Source: Nitrososphaerota archaeon
Lineage (GTDB): Archaea; Thermoproteota; Nitrososphaeria; Nitrososphaerales; Nitrosopumilaceae
Length of the DNA stretch: 64,000 bases
Direction: 5' to 3'
NCBI GenBank assembly: GCA_028867785.1
Contig: JAGWFS010000003.1
Span: 62,001-126,000, forward strand
Shown here: positions 15,898 to 24,688 of the stretch, piece by piece
How positions within the stretch are numbered: position 1 is the stretch's first letter
How the letters are laid out: every line of letters starts with the position of its first letter
Made by a program: the position numbers and the translations under genes
The notes under the pieces: generated by a model
What the model was told of the DNA's origin: nothing
What the model saw: only the letters and a program-made list of their open reading frames with translations
The model's database searches: none

Positions 15898-16650
15898 CTA
15901 ATGCTGTGAGATGAGTCGGGTATTCTTTATCGATATGACTACAATTGAAGAGATGGCAATAGCAAGGACTATTGCCGCAACAGGGCCAAATTCTGGGATG
16001 GTTTGTGTGTACATCGAGTCTATCACCGTTGAAAATACTGACGCTGGCTGACCGCCTTCTATTTTATTGGTCGTTCCATTAGGGCCAACTATGAGAAATG
16101 TTGGCGTACCCTGAACTCCCGCAGAAGTTGCCACATCCTTATTGTGAGAGACTCTGTCTGCATATTTTCCAGAATCCAGACATGTGTTAAATGCGGTTGT
16201 ATCTAGGCCCAGTGTTGATGCAAACTGTTTGAGGGAGCCAGAGCTGGCCCAGCCGCTCTGCACGCCGCCTTGATTTGTATATAGTGTGTCATGATACTGC
16301 CAGTACTTTCCCTGATCTGCGGCACAATAGGTAGCCTGAGCAGCAAGAGCTGAATCAGGTCCTAAATATGGAATGTCAACAAAATAGAGTTTGGCCTTGT
16401 CTGTATCTATATAGCTTGACTGTATAACTGGTTCCTCATTTTTGAACCAAGCATCACAGTGAGGACACTGATAATCGCCAAATTCAATTATTGTAACCGG
16501 TGCATTAGGCGAGCCTTTTACTGGAGATGCCATAGAAATATCGATACCCCCTATCGATTATGGGTTACTGGTATCAGCATATGCCGATGATGACGCCATT
16601 AAGGAAATTGCCATGGAAATAAAGAGAACAAGTCTAGTAAAATTTTTCAT
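15898..16650 (-). pseudogene. DsbA-like thiol oxidoreductase with PEFG sorting tail, interrupted by an in-frame stop
   Basis: The catalytic part (211 residues from ATG 16533) is a DsbA/thioredoxin-fold protein: FGDYQCPHCDAWF holds the CPHC site, GVQGTPTFL the cis-Pro loop, and the end has IPEFGPVAA, a membrane helix and KNTR, a PEFG-CTERM sorting tail. It has no signal peptide. Directly upstream in the same frame, from ATG 16650, lies a perfect signal peptide (MKNFTRLVLFIS..., cleavage after SSSAYA). A TAA at 16558-16560 separates the two; eight codons later the ATG occurs. The ancestral gene was evidently one frame. Either this is a nonsense mutation, a sequencing error, or the enzyme is now made without export. 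Confidence 0.75.
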
Positions 16651-16798
16651 CTTGCTGTTGAGTTGACATGTTCTCATTTAACTTTTTTTCTAAATTCTAA
16701 AATAAAATCTTGAATACGCAAGTTATTTCTTGAAAAGCAAAAATGAACAACAGATTTGGAATATCATTAAATAAGTTGTGTGACTTTATACAAATAGG

Positions 16799-17281
16799 TT
16801 GCATAAAGATACTCTAAAATTAGTATTTTCAAGAAAGCAGTATCTTGCATTGTCCATAGCCATATTTGTTGGGCTCTTGATAGCTATTTCCATAGCTTCA
16901 CAGTACATTTTCTTTTCACCATCTTTTCTTTTCTATGTGCCATCCTACCAGATTGCAGACTTTTCCTTAATTGTCATCATTGCCGCATTATCAGGTCTTG
17001 TAATGAGCTTGAGCATATATCGTATTCGTATGCTTGGGACGAAGGTAAGAAGATCAGGAACAGGATTTCTGGGTTCCATTATAGGAGCCAGCGCAGGAGC
17101 ATGTGGTTGCAGTTCGCTTGGATTTGCGGTGGTTTCTACTTTTGGTGCGGTTGGAGGAACGGCCACTGCGTTTCTTACAAACTATTCAATTCCCTTGCGA
17201 CTGGTCTCAATAACTATTCTATTATACACATATTATGTATCTGTCAAGGGAATAACTAGCACTTGCAAGATCACAAAATAA
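16799..17281 (+). CDS. Four-helix integral membrane protein with CGCSS motif
   Basis: A 160-residue protein with about four membrane helices and a Gly/Ala-rich third segment containing GASAGACGCSSLGFAVV. Two Cys in CGC and one further Cys near the end could be redox-active or metal-binding. The TTG start lies about 25 bases after a TTAAATAA box, which suggests a leaderless transcript. It is divergent from the DsbA-like gene, so a role in membrane thiol chemistry is possible but unproven. Confidence 0.65.
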   Translation: MHKDTLKLVFSRKQYLALSIAIFVGLLIAISIASQYIFFSPSFLFYVPSYQIADFSLIVIIAALSGLVMSLSIYRIRMLGTKVRRSGTGFLGSIIGASAGACGCSSLGFAVVSTFGAVGGTATAFLTNYSIPLRLVSITILLYTYYVSVKGITSTCKITK

Positions 17282-17474
17282 CAATGAAATTGAAAATGTC
17301 TCCTCAAAAACCAGTTTTTGGGGTGGACTTACCCATTCGGGCCTGCACACAGGCGACCGCATTTCAAATCGGGTTTAAAATTTACATTCTTCACCCAAAT
17401 CTCATGATTAAGGACTTTCAACATGGAAATAGTAGGGTAAAAATTTTTCAGATCTGTTATTTAATGGGGCGGTG

Positions 17475-17711
17475 TTAAACTGATTTAACAAAACCCACCC
17501 CCGGTATACACCTAAAAGTACAAAACCCCCACATCTGACTATAATGTGACAAATCAGCGTACCACTTCCAAGGCCGCAGACAGGATAGACATCTACAGAA
17601 CGCAGGACAATCGGTAAAAGGCCGTCGTACCAGAAAATACGCTGCACCGCCTATGACTATCAAAATTACTCACACAATTAAAGCAACACGAACTTTCAAC
17701 TGACAAACCAT
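17475..17711 (-). pseudogene. Possible decayed gene for a single-pass membrane protein
   Basis: From ATG 17711 the frame reads MVCQLKVRVALIV, then TGA at 17670-17672, then VILIVIGGAAYFLVRRP. Removing the stop gives one continuous N-terminal membrane anchor of a common archaeal type. After the anchor the frame becomes rich in Cys, Trp and Arg and does not look like normal protein, so a further frameshift is likely. The surrounding 17282-17902 region holds no other convincing gene. Confidence 0.3.
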
Positions 17712-17902
17712 CCTTTTCTTTTCTTATGAATAATCTCTAAAACAGTTCAAGATTATTTTGAAAGATTGTGGAAACAGGTTCTGTTACCTTTACGTCGGAT
17801 TAGATGTCATATGCTTCTAAATCCACGGTTTTGTTATGAATTCAAGTATATCTTGAACGTTTCAAGTTAATACTTTAGTATCAAGTAAACCAAACTTTAC
17901 TT

Positions 17903-18556
17903 GTGGTACAAAAGACCCTACAAATAGCTACGTTTGGACAAGACAAAGAAGGGATCCTGGCAGGGATACGCAACTTTCCTATTCACAAACTAGTACTGCT
18001 TCACTACAAAGATGATACAAAACTAGCAGAAGAATTTGTAGGAAACCTTCGCTCTACACTGGGAGTATTAATCACTCTTAGGGAAATTACTCAACCTGAC
18101 ATAATTAGAAGTGCTATGGAGCATGTATCTCAAATAATAAAAGACGAAGGTACAAACTATGAACAAATTCTGATAAATGTAAGTGCTGGTGACAAGATGA
18201 TAGGGTGTGCCGCACTTTCTTGTGCTTTTGTAAACGGAATCAAGGCGTTTGGCACTGACATGGAGGGAAACCCAATGCTGCTACCAATACTGAAGCTAAG
18301 TTACAACGAGATAATCTCTGACGCAAAGATCAAGATCTTGCAGGCACTCGACAAGGCAGGAGGATCTGTAGAGAGTTTGGACAATCTTACTAAACTCTGT
18401 GAGTTTGGCAAGCCACTACTAAGCTATCACATACAGGGGAGTGCAGAAACAAAAGGCTTGGTGCAGCTTGGCTTGGTAGATGTAGAAAGATTAGAGCGTG
18501 GAAGAACCAAAATTACGCTTAACACTCTAGGTAGGATGCTTGTTTCTATGAAATAG
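17903..18556 (+). CDS. CARF domain-wHTH regulator (Csa3/DUF6293-like), without CRISPR neighbours
   Basis: A 217-residue protein. The N-terminal 130 residues alternate strands and helices as in a CARF (Rossmann-like) domain, with the INVSAGDKMIGCAAL segment as the typical Gly-rich ligand loop. The C-terminal 75 residues form a winged helix (AKIKILQALDKAGGSVESLDNLT ... LSYHIQGSAETKGLVQLGLV). Csa3-type regulators sense cyclic oligoadenylate, but DUF6293 relatives occur outside CRISPR loci. No cas gene or repeat array is in the window. The GTG start has a TATA-like TTTAGTATC about 25 bases upstream. Its 3' end overlaps the convergent zinc-finger gene. Confidence 0.75.
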   Translation: MVQKTLQIATFGQDKEGILAGIRNFPIHKLVLLHYKDDTKLAEEFVGNLRSTLGVLITLREITQPDIIRSAMEHVSQIIKDEGTNYEQILINVSAGDKMIGCAALSCAFVNGIKAFGTDMEGNPMLLPILKLSYNEIISDAKIKILQALDKAGGSVESLDNLTKLCEFGKPLLSYHIQGSAETKGLVQLGLVDVERLERGRTKITLNTLGRMLVSMK

Positions 18557-18709
18557 ATTCGATATTCTTCGTATTGCCATGTCTATAGGACAGGTATCAC
18601 AGTAGACAGCAGAGTGATTTGACTGGTGTTCCTCTAACTTTTCTTTTGATTCAAATTCCATGTTGCATTCTGTACATATGATTTTGTTCTCTTTTCGTAG
18701 ATTATCCAT
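18527..18709 (-). CDS. Double zinc-finger small protein
   Basis: A 60-residue protein with a C2H2 finger (CTEC, 12 residues, HQSNH) followed by a second possible site, CDTC with HRNKH at the end. It overlaps the 3' end of the convergent CARF regulator gene by 30 bases. Its relatives in this window are at 5169 and 40588. It probably binds nucleic acid or protein; the target is unknown. Confidence 0.7.
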   Translation of the reverse strand: MDNLRKENKIICTECNMEFESKEKLEEHQSNHSAVYCDTCPIDMAIRRISNLFHRNKHPT

Positions 18710-18817
18710 GAATTACGTTATTCCAAGTACAATAAAAATAAACTCTTTAACAGTTCAATTTTTAATTCGACGATTTGGAAAAATCTATTTAATCTACCTT
18801 AGCGAATTGCGTAAAAT

Positions 18818-19615
18818 ATGACAATGCAAACAGCTCAGTATAGGGCAGGAAAATCTATCGGTGCTGGAATTGCAGGAGGTGTTGCAGGTGGAGCCGCAAT
18901 GTACGGGGTAATGAGTGCAATAATGACCTCGATTGGGATGGGACCAAATTGTTTTGCCATTATAATGGGTATGATAACAGGTCAACCGTATGATGCAGCA
19001 ATTGGACCCGGAATAGCAGCTCACTTTGGTACTAGCATTGCAATTGGTGCAATATTTGGTGTTATTGTAAGTACTAGAAAACTTCAACTCTCTGGATTTC
19101 CAAAAGGAATTGGACTAGGAATCGCAACAGGAGTAATTGCCTATGTGGTAATATTTCTGCCTATATCGATGACTGTGATGCCTCCGCATATGATGGACCT
19201 TATGAAGATGATGCCAATGGGAAACGTGGCAGGCAACATGGGAGGAAATATGCAGGAAGGTACCATGAATGGACAATCCTCCATGGGTAGTGATTCGATG
19301 AATGAGCCACAAGGAAAGATGATGAGTAATAGTTCAGAGATGAATCAGCAAGGAGCCATGGGTGGCGGTTCAATGCAAGGCAGTTCCATGGGTGAGAAAT
19401 CTTCGATGCAGGGTAGTTCAATGAATCAGAGCGCAATGAACGAAAAGCCCTCCATGGGTAGCAACTCCAACATGGAAGCTATGAATAAGATGATGATGGA
19501 ACAGATGAATAAGATTATTCCATCAATCTTGGGTGGTGCACTAGCTGGTCACATAGTATTTGGAGCAGTACTCGGTGTTGTTGCTACGGCCATTGTTAGA
19601 GTCTCCCGCAAGTAA
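18818..19615 (+). CDS. Membrane protein with a Met-rich loop
   Basis: A 265-residue protein. Residues 10-130 contain Gly/Ala-rich membrane helices. Residues about 130-230 form a hydrophilic insert made almost only of Met, Ser, Gly, Asn and Gln, with repeated units such as MQGSSM, GSMGEKSSM and NQSAMNEKPSM. A final helix (ILGGALAGHIVFGAVLGVVATAI) returns to the membrane. Met-rich loops of this sort bind Cu(I) in known copper transporters, so a copper or silver role is plausible. The helical part resembles a duplicated small membrane module. No catalytic motif is seen. Confidence 0.65.
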   Translation: MTMQTAQYRAGKSIGAGIAGGVAGGAAMYGVMSAIMTSIGMGPNCFAIIMGMITGQPYDAAIGPGIAAHFGTSIAIGAIFGVIVSTRKLQLSGFPKGIGLGIATGVIAYVVIFLPISMTVMPPHMMDLMKMMPMGNVAGNMGGNMQEGTMNGQSSMGSDSMNEPQGKMMSNSSEMNQQGAMGGGSMQGSSMGEKSSMQGSSMNQSAMNEKPSMGSNSNMEAMNKMMMEQMNKIIPSILGGALAGHIVFGAVLGVVATAIVRVSRK

Positions 19616-19777
19616 ATAGAATTTGTTTCAGAAATAAAATTAGGCTGAATCCTCATCTAATCCCTTTTTTCTTGAATGGTTGTTAAACAAAATTTATTTT
19701 GTGATAGTATCTATACAGTTCAAACAAAAGCAAAAAGTTGCAGTTTTCTTTAAACCTAGAAAAACTATTGTGAGGAT

Positions 19778-20773
19778 CTAGTAATCTTTTATTGCTTTGA
19801 GCAAGGGAATGTTATATGCTAGGTGATTCTCAGGATAACAGTCAAGCATAATTCCATTCTTTATTTCATTAAATTTCCAATTACTGCATGACGTATCATA
19901 CTCGAACTGTGAATTGTCAAATTTCCATCCAAAACCATTGCTTATATTTGGTTCAGGATAACCATGACCTCTAAGAAGCGTAATTGTATTTTGATCATAA
20001 TTTACTATTATCTTGGCATATAGCGAATTTGGGTATAGATAAATCACATGTGGATGAGAGATAATTGCATCAAATTCTTTTTGTGTCACATATTCATTAT
20101 GTAGTACAATTACCTTGTCATATTGAGATAAAATTCCGGGATTCTTGTCTACGTCAATATCAGTAATAGTATGATAACCAAGAGACCGCAAAACATCTAC
20201 TGCGAATTCGCTTGCTGAATACCCCAGTGGTCCCCTAGCATATATTGTTGCAGAAAGACAAGTTGAATCGCACTTGCCAAGATAGTACGAATAAAATCCA
20301 TGCTTAGAATACGCAGTTGCTGTGAATACGGGAACTATGACAACAGGTTTCTTTGCATCGTTCCATACAGAAACTTGGCCTAGTTCTTCCTTTATAATTT
20401 TAGATGTCAAATTCTCATTTAATTCGATTACTCCGTTACTGATCAAATATTGAATTCCACCCAGAAAGGCAGAATCAGGAATCCTGTCTTGAGTCCAGTA
20501 ATATGCAATATTTTTTATTGAATCTGGTGTTAACTGACTTTCTGTCTCCTCCATGAGGTCTGCTACTGGAAGAATCCTGTTTTCTACTAGCCAACGCATT
20601 CCATTGATAAAATCAACATCAGAGATTTTTCCCTGTGCCCACCACAGTGCATCATGTTTGATCCAACTTGGTACCAGACCTGATGTATCATCTGCCTCTG
20701 CTTTTACAAGTGGGGCAAATAGAAGAAAGACAAGAAAACTTGTAATGATCGTTGGTTTAATGATAGATTTCAC
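19778..20773 (-). CDS. Secreted protein with N-terminal WIKxxAxWW repeats
   Basis: A 331-residue exported protein with a clear signal peptide (LVFLLFAPLVKAEA). The first mature part holds two copies of a roughly 45-residue helical repeat: PSWIKHDALWWAQGKISDVDF and a divergent IKNIAYYWTQDRIPDSAFLGGI. The same repeat occurs twice at the C-terminus of the protein at 31578. The remaining 200 residues form a globular domain with YYLGKCDSTCL and a Rossmann-like VIVLHNEYVT segment; two more Cys lie near the end. The domain is not recognised. It probably acts at the cell surface. Confidence 0.65.
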   Translation of the reverse strand: MKSIIKPTIITSFLVFLLFAPLVKAEADDTSGLVPSWIKHDALWWAQGKISDVDFINGMRWLVENRILPVADLMEETESQLTPDSIKNIAYYWTQDRIPDSAFLGGIQYLISNGVIELNENLTSKIIKEELGQVSVWNDAKKPVVIVPVFTATAYSKHGFYSYYLGKCDSTCLSATIYARGPLGYSASEFAVDVLRSLGYHTITDIDVDKNPGILSQYDKVIVLHNEYVTQKEFDAIISHPHVIYLYPNSLYAKIIVNYDQNTITLLRGHGYPEPNISNGFGWKFDNSQFEYDTSCSNWKFNEIKNGIMLDCYPENHLAYNIPLLKAIKDY

Positions 20774-21001
20774 ACAGATATTCCATAGTGGAAATTTTTA
20801 GATATTGCTCATAACTGTATCTAAAAGGATCTTTAGATCATCACATCTAAATACATAGGTTCAAGTTCTGTAAAGATTCGGATATTCATAGATCTGACCC
20901 CGTTTGAATCCGATGGTTACCGCGATAACTGTTGTAGTGAGCACGTTCCAGTTTTTTATTTCAACTTGAACCTAAAGTGAATTAGGCAAAGGGTCAATTA
21001 T

Positions 21002-22012
21002 CTAATTTTTGCCACGAATTGAAACCTTTGAAAAGATTACAATCGAAATTAAAGCCACTATCAAGACATATACTGGAATAGGAAATTCTGGTACCGGTAG
21101 AATTACTTTGGAAATATTAGAGAGCGTTATGGTATGAGTGGAAAAGTGAGGAATTGAAACAATTATCTGTGCACCGTGTTGTGTTATAAGAATAGCATAG
21201 CTTGGCTCATCAGTACTTTTTGGATGTAGCACTGCATTTACGTCAGTGGCAGGCGCTATTGGATGACCATCATATGTGACGTGTAGGTACTTTACATTTG
21301 AAACATCGATTGTGGTGCTGTTGAGATTGAAGACCATCACCTTGGGACCCGACTCTGTCTTTGAATCCACAGTAACGCTAACAGCATCACTTGTGGAATT
21401 CGTGTGCACGTCGATGTTACTGTCAATTGATTTGGTTTCTTCATTTCCTTGCCCGATATTAACTTCTGCCGCAACAGTCTTGTTTTCTATTGCATTTTCT
21501 ACATTATTAGCATCTTGCTGGTTTTCTTGATGTGTAGCATTTTCATTATTGTTTTCATTATTAATTTCGTCTATTCCCTCTTGATTAGCTTGAGGCTGAT
21601 TTTCTCCTTCGGTTTTATTTTGATTATTTTCATTTGATGATTGCTGATTATATTCTGATTGATGTTCGTTTTCTCCAAGATGCTCAGTTTCATTTTCTCC
21701 TTGATGTTCTGAGTAGGTTTGATTGTTCTCTTCATTAATTTGTGTATTATTACCTTTTGATTGCTGTTCATTTTTGGTTTGATCACTTTCTGTGCTGTGT
21801 TCAGATGAACTATTGTTACTGGCATTATTGGATTCTGCAAATGCCTCGCCAAAAAGACTACCAGTCTGAGAATTCAGATGTGAATCTATGGAAGCATAGT
21901 TTTTGTCAGATTTTTGGAAAATAATTGGATTAATTTGAAAGCCCAAAATTAAGATAGAAATAAGAAAAATACTTCCAACTCTATTACTAATCACATAGAA
22001 ACGCCTTACCAC
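21002..22012 (-). CDS. Surface protein with Asn/Gln/Glu-rich region and PEF sorting tail
   Basis: A 336-residue exported protein. It has an N-terminal membrane or signal segment (IFLISILILGFQI), then about 150 residues of low-complexity sequence dominated by Asn, Gln, Glu, Ser and Thr, then a compact beta domain of about 90 residues (HVTYDGHPI, ILITQHGAQIIVSIPHFSTHTITL). It ends with VPEFPIPVYVLIVALISIVIF and a basic tail, a PEF-type sorting signal. Many NxS/T sites in the low-complexity region suggest heavy N-glycosylation. It looks like a surface stalk protein. Confidence 0.65.
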   Translation of the reverse strand: MVRRFYVISNRVGSIFLISILILGFQINPIIFQKSDKNYASIDSHLNSQTGSLFGEAFAESNNASNNSSSEHSTESDQTKNEQQSKGNNTQINEENNQTYSEHQGENETEHLGENEHQSEYNQQSSNENNQNKTEGENQPQANQEGIDEINNENNNENATHQENQQDANNVENAIENKTVAAEVNIGQGNEETKSIDSNIDVHTNSTSDAVSVTVDSKTESGPKVMVFNLNSTTIDVSNVKYLHVTYDGHPIAPATDVNAVLHPKSTDEPSYAILITQHGAQIIVSIPHFSTHTITLSNISKVILPVPEFPIPVYVLIVALISIVIFSKVSIRGKN

Positions 22013-22147
22013 ATGTATTTAACTTTTTTCCAAAAAAGTTCTTCCATTTTATTTTTCAAATCTTAAGAAAATTGGTTTCTGATCAAATTGGTTTACGTCA
22101 GACATGGTTCAAAAAATATTTAATACGAAATTTCCTGTTCATAAATA

Positions 22148-22780
22148 TTGTTTAATGAGTTAATGGAAGTTGGCGGTTTATTTTGGTCTTTGACATATGT
22201 ATTCATAATAATACGCGGGTTCAAGGACAAGACATTTGGAATGCCTTTCATTGCACTTTGTGCAAACATTGCGTGGGAAACAATATTTTCTTTTGTGTAT
22301 CCACATTTACCTCCACAGATTTACATAGATTATGCTTGGTTTTCACTTGATTGTATCATAGTTTTTCAATTTTTAAGATACGGCATATCGGAATTCAGGT
22401 TTTCAAGACCAAAGTTTTATCTGCTTTTTATTGCGATGGCAGTAGCTGCAGGTTATGCCATTTATTACACAAGCTATGCATCAGACGACTGGCAGGGAGC
22501 ATACGCAGCATTTGGCCAAAATCTAGTAATGTCAGTTTTGTTTATCAGAATGATCTTTAAGAGGAATAGCTTGAAGGGGCAATCATTTTACATCGCTTTA
22601 TTCAAAATGCTGGGAAGTGGAATAATCAGCATTGCCTATTACTTGTATCAGCCAATTTCACATCAGACCATAGTGTTACCGGCATGTTATGTTTCAATAG
22701 CAGCCTGCGACATCATCTATACAATAATAGTTTACAGTAAATACAAAGAGCAGAAAATTTCTTGTTTTAGATCGTTTTAG
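22148..22780 (+). CDS. Membrane protein resembling Pyr4/PaxB-type transmembrane terpene cyclases
   Basis: A 210-residue protein with about seven membrane helices. The region ANIAWETIFSFVYP (E44) followed by WFSLDCIIVFQFLRYG (D68) matches, in my recollection, the conserved first half of the Pyr4/PaxB membrane terpene cyclase family (GNxxWEFxYxFxYP...LDxxxxxxxxxxG). Those enzymes protonate and cyclise isoprenoid chains. Archaea have abundant isoprenoid substrates. The TTG start lies about 25 bases after a TTTAATAC box; a second possible start is ATG 22163. The neighbouring genes give no pathway context. Function is inferred from motif only. Confidence 0.55.
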   Translation: MFNELMEVGGLFWSLTYVFIIIRGFKDKTFGMPFIALCANIAWETIFSFVYPHLPPQIYIDYAWFSLDCIIVFQFLRYGISEFRFSRPKFYLLFIAMAVAAGYAIYYTSYASDDWQGAYAAFGQNLVMSVLFIRMIFKRNSLKGQSFYIALFKMLGSGIISIAYYLYQPISHQTIVLPACYVSIAACDIIYTIIVYSKYKEQKISCFRSF

Positions 22781-22819
22781 ACTATCCCCTAAAAAACAAG
22801 TTTATCCGGTTGAAGCATC

Positions 22820-23398
22820 TCAAGTGTTTATTTTACTCAATAGTCCGGCTACGCTAGCACCAATCTTTTTAACGCGTTCTTCTTGTTTTTTGTCTTTTAG
22901 CGTACCGTCAGTATTGAAGGCCTCATGTGCTTTGGATACTGCCATCTGATCAGGCATCACAAGAATCCCGATGTTTTCAAGAATTGCACGTACGTGAACC
23001 AAGCCGCGAAGACCGCCTAGCGCTCCAGGAGAGGCACTCATTATGCCTGCAACCTTCCCCGTAAAACAGGCAAGAGGGATCTCACCTGCTGATTGACGAG
23101 ACGTCCAATCAATGACATTCTTGAGAACGCCCGAGATTGAACTGTTGTATTCCGGGGAGGAGATGAGAAATCCCTGATGCTCTAGCATGAGATCTTTTAG
23201 CTTGCGTACTGCAGATGGAAGCCCATCGCGCTGTTCCAAGTCCCCGTCATAGAGCGGCATTGCAAACTCACGAAGATCAACTACAGTAACGTCAGCACCA
23301 GAATCCCTTGCGCCATCTGCGGCAATTTTGACCAGTTTTTTATTATAAGAGTCAGTCCTGGTGCTTCCCGCAAATGCAAGAATTCTTGGTTTTGTCAC
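22820..23398 (-). CDS. NAD(P)H-dependent FMN reductase-like flavoprotein
   Basis: A 192-residue flavodoxin-like protein with FAGSTRTDSYNKKL as the FMN phosphate loop and SPEYNSSISGVLKNVIDW as the family signature, plus GKVAGIMSASPGALGGLRG. This is closer to the bacterial NADPH:FMN reductase/quinone reductase type (ArsH/ChrR relatives) than the 5355 paralogue. Its base composition is slightly richer in GC than its neighbours, a weak hint of transfer. The likely role is quinone or xenobiotic reduction. Confidence 0.85.
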   Translation of the reverse strand: MTKPRILAFAGSTRTDSYNKKLVKIAADGARDSGADVTVVDLREFAMPLYDGDLEQRDGLPSAVRKLKDLMLEHQGFLISSPEYNSSISGVLKNVIDWTSRQSAGEIPLACFTGKVAGIMSASPGALGGLRGLVHVRAILENIGILVMPDQMAVSKAHEAFNTDGTLKDKKQEERVKKIGASVAGLLSKINT

Positions 23399-23548
23399 GC
23401 ATGACTTTCTTCAAGGAGATTTAACAAGTTTTCCATCGCGTTAATGAAATCAAATTTGTCATTGATAAAACATTTGACAGACGTAATTACTGGTTCAAGA
23501 CCATGAAAACAGTGTGGCAATCCTTTGAGTTCTGCAATCAGGGTTGTT

Positions 23549-24019
23549 TTACAGGAAGGCCCTCAACATCCAGGCCATTTTTTCATGCTGCTCCATCAAC
23601 CCAGTTAGAAAGTCCGTAGTTCCGGCATCCTGATATTTACTAGTGCACGTCTCAAGATCTTCACGCATTGTACGGATTACTGATTCATGATCTCCCAACA
23701 GGTTACGCAGCATTGTTTTCGAGTCAGGGTATGTGTTTGGCTCTTCTTTCAATCTGGTATTCTTTGTAAACTCTCCAAGTGTTGCAATACTCATCACTCC
23801 AAGCGTCCTGATTCTTTCTGCAATTTCGTCTATGATGTCATCTATCTCTTCATACTGGGATTCAAAGAACTTGTGCAAGTCGTTGAATTGCTGTCCCGTG
23901 ACATTCCAGTGATAGTTCCTTGTCTTGGTATACAGTACGTATTCATCAGATAACAATTTTTTGAGTATGTCAGCCACGCTGCTTAGGTTCTGGGACGAAA
24001 TCCCTATGTTTGGCTCCAT
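23549..24019 (-). CDS. dps: Dps family ferritin-like protein
   Basis: A 156-residue four-helix protein with the Dps signature: TKTRNYHWNVTGQQFNDLHKFFESQYEEIDDIIDEIAERIR. It contains the His of NYHWN, the His of LHKF and the Asp/Glu ligands that form the ferroxidase site between subunits. The second half has LGDHESVIRTMRED and GLMEQHEKMAWMLRAFL. The length is usual for Dps dodecamers. It stores iron while consuming peroxide and may protect DNA. The gene is monocistronic. Confidence 0.9.
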   Translation of the reverse strand: MEPNIGISSQNLSSVADILKKLLSDEYVLYTKTRNYHWNVTGQQFNDLHKFFESQYEEIDDIIDEIAERIRTLGVMSIATLGEFTKNTRLKEEPNTYPDSKTMLRNLLGDHESVIRTMREDLETCTSKYQDAGTTDFLTGLMEQHEKMAWMLRAFL

Positions 24020-24215
24020 GTAAATTTCTCACAACCCCACAATAAAAGTCTGATCATAGTTTCCATATCTCAATCTACAACCAAAACGTGGACCAATTCT
24101 TTTGACCTAAATCACGAACGCACAGGCAATTGACTATGAACATTTTGACAGTTTTTGTGTCCTGTGTTTTCCAAGCTCGAATAAATTTTTAAGATACGAA
24201 TGAAAATACCGCATA

Positions 24216-24521
24216 TTGAATGAGGAGCAGAAAAAGGATCAATGGGCAGGATTTAAAGAGAAAATCGGAGAAAAGCTGGACAAAGTTACCGACATTAAAG
24301 ATTCCGTCCTAGACAAGATAAGCGACATTAAAGAAACTACTGAAGAAAACGCATCTGTTGCAAAGGAATTGGCCAGCTACCAGATTAACAACATGAAAAA
24401 AGAGGGGCAGTTTCTCAAAAAGATTTTCCAGCACAAAGAAATGGTATTAATGAAAACTGATGCCACTATCGTAGTTTTGCGCAAACTTGGCGCTAATGAA
24501 GAGTTCTTTGAGTTATTTTGA
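24216..24521 (+). CDS. Charged helical hypothetical protein
   Basis: A 101-residue protein starting at TTG. The N-terminal 60 residues are a heptad-like charged helix with a repeated unit (KVTDIKDSVLDKISDIKETTEE), suggesting a coiled coil. The rest is more basic and ends in LGANEEFFELF. It overlaps a second short frame by 26 bases. No family is recognised. Confidence 0.55.
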   Translation: MNEEQKKDQWAGFKEKIGEKLDKVTDIKDSVLDKISDIKETTEENASVAKELASYQINNMKKEGQFLKKIFQHKEMVLMKTDATIVVLRKLGANEEFFELF

Positions 24522-24645
24522 TAAACTAACAAAAGAAGGCTACAGAATGACTCTAAAAGAGGATATACGAAATTTTCCTCTAGGATTTGGATTTGACTAT
24601 CCAGTAGGAAGTCTTTACTTTTTCCAACATACAAAATACGTTTAA
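24496..24645 (+). CDS. Putative 49-residue protein overlapping the previous gene
   Basis: An ATG frame beginning inside the last 26 bases of the preceding gene, in another frame, and running to 24645. The product is MKSSLSYFDKLTKEGYRMTL and continues as an aromatic-rich stretch (FPLGFGFDYPVGSLYFFQH). The composition is protein-like, but there is no ribosome-binding site or recognised family, so this is tentative. Confidence 0.3.
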   Translation: MKSSLSYFDKLTKEGYRMTLKEDIRNFPLGFGFDYPVGSLYFFQHTKYV

Positions 24646-24688
24646 AAAAACATGCAAAGAATGCTCTGTGTTGAAGATATTCCAGAGA

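Noticed and set aside
17263-17478. Plus-strand ORF of 71 codons after the CGCSS membrane protein
   Set aside because: It begins inside that gene in another frame; codon use and composition look random.
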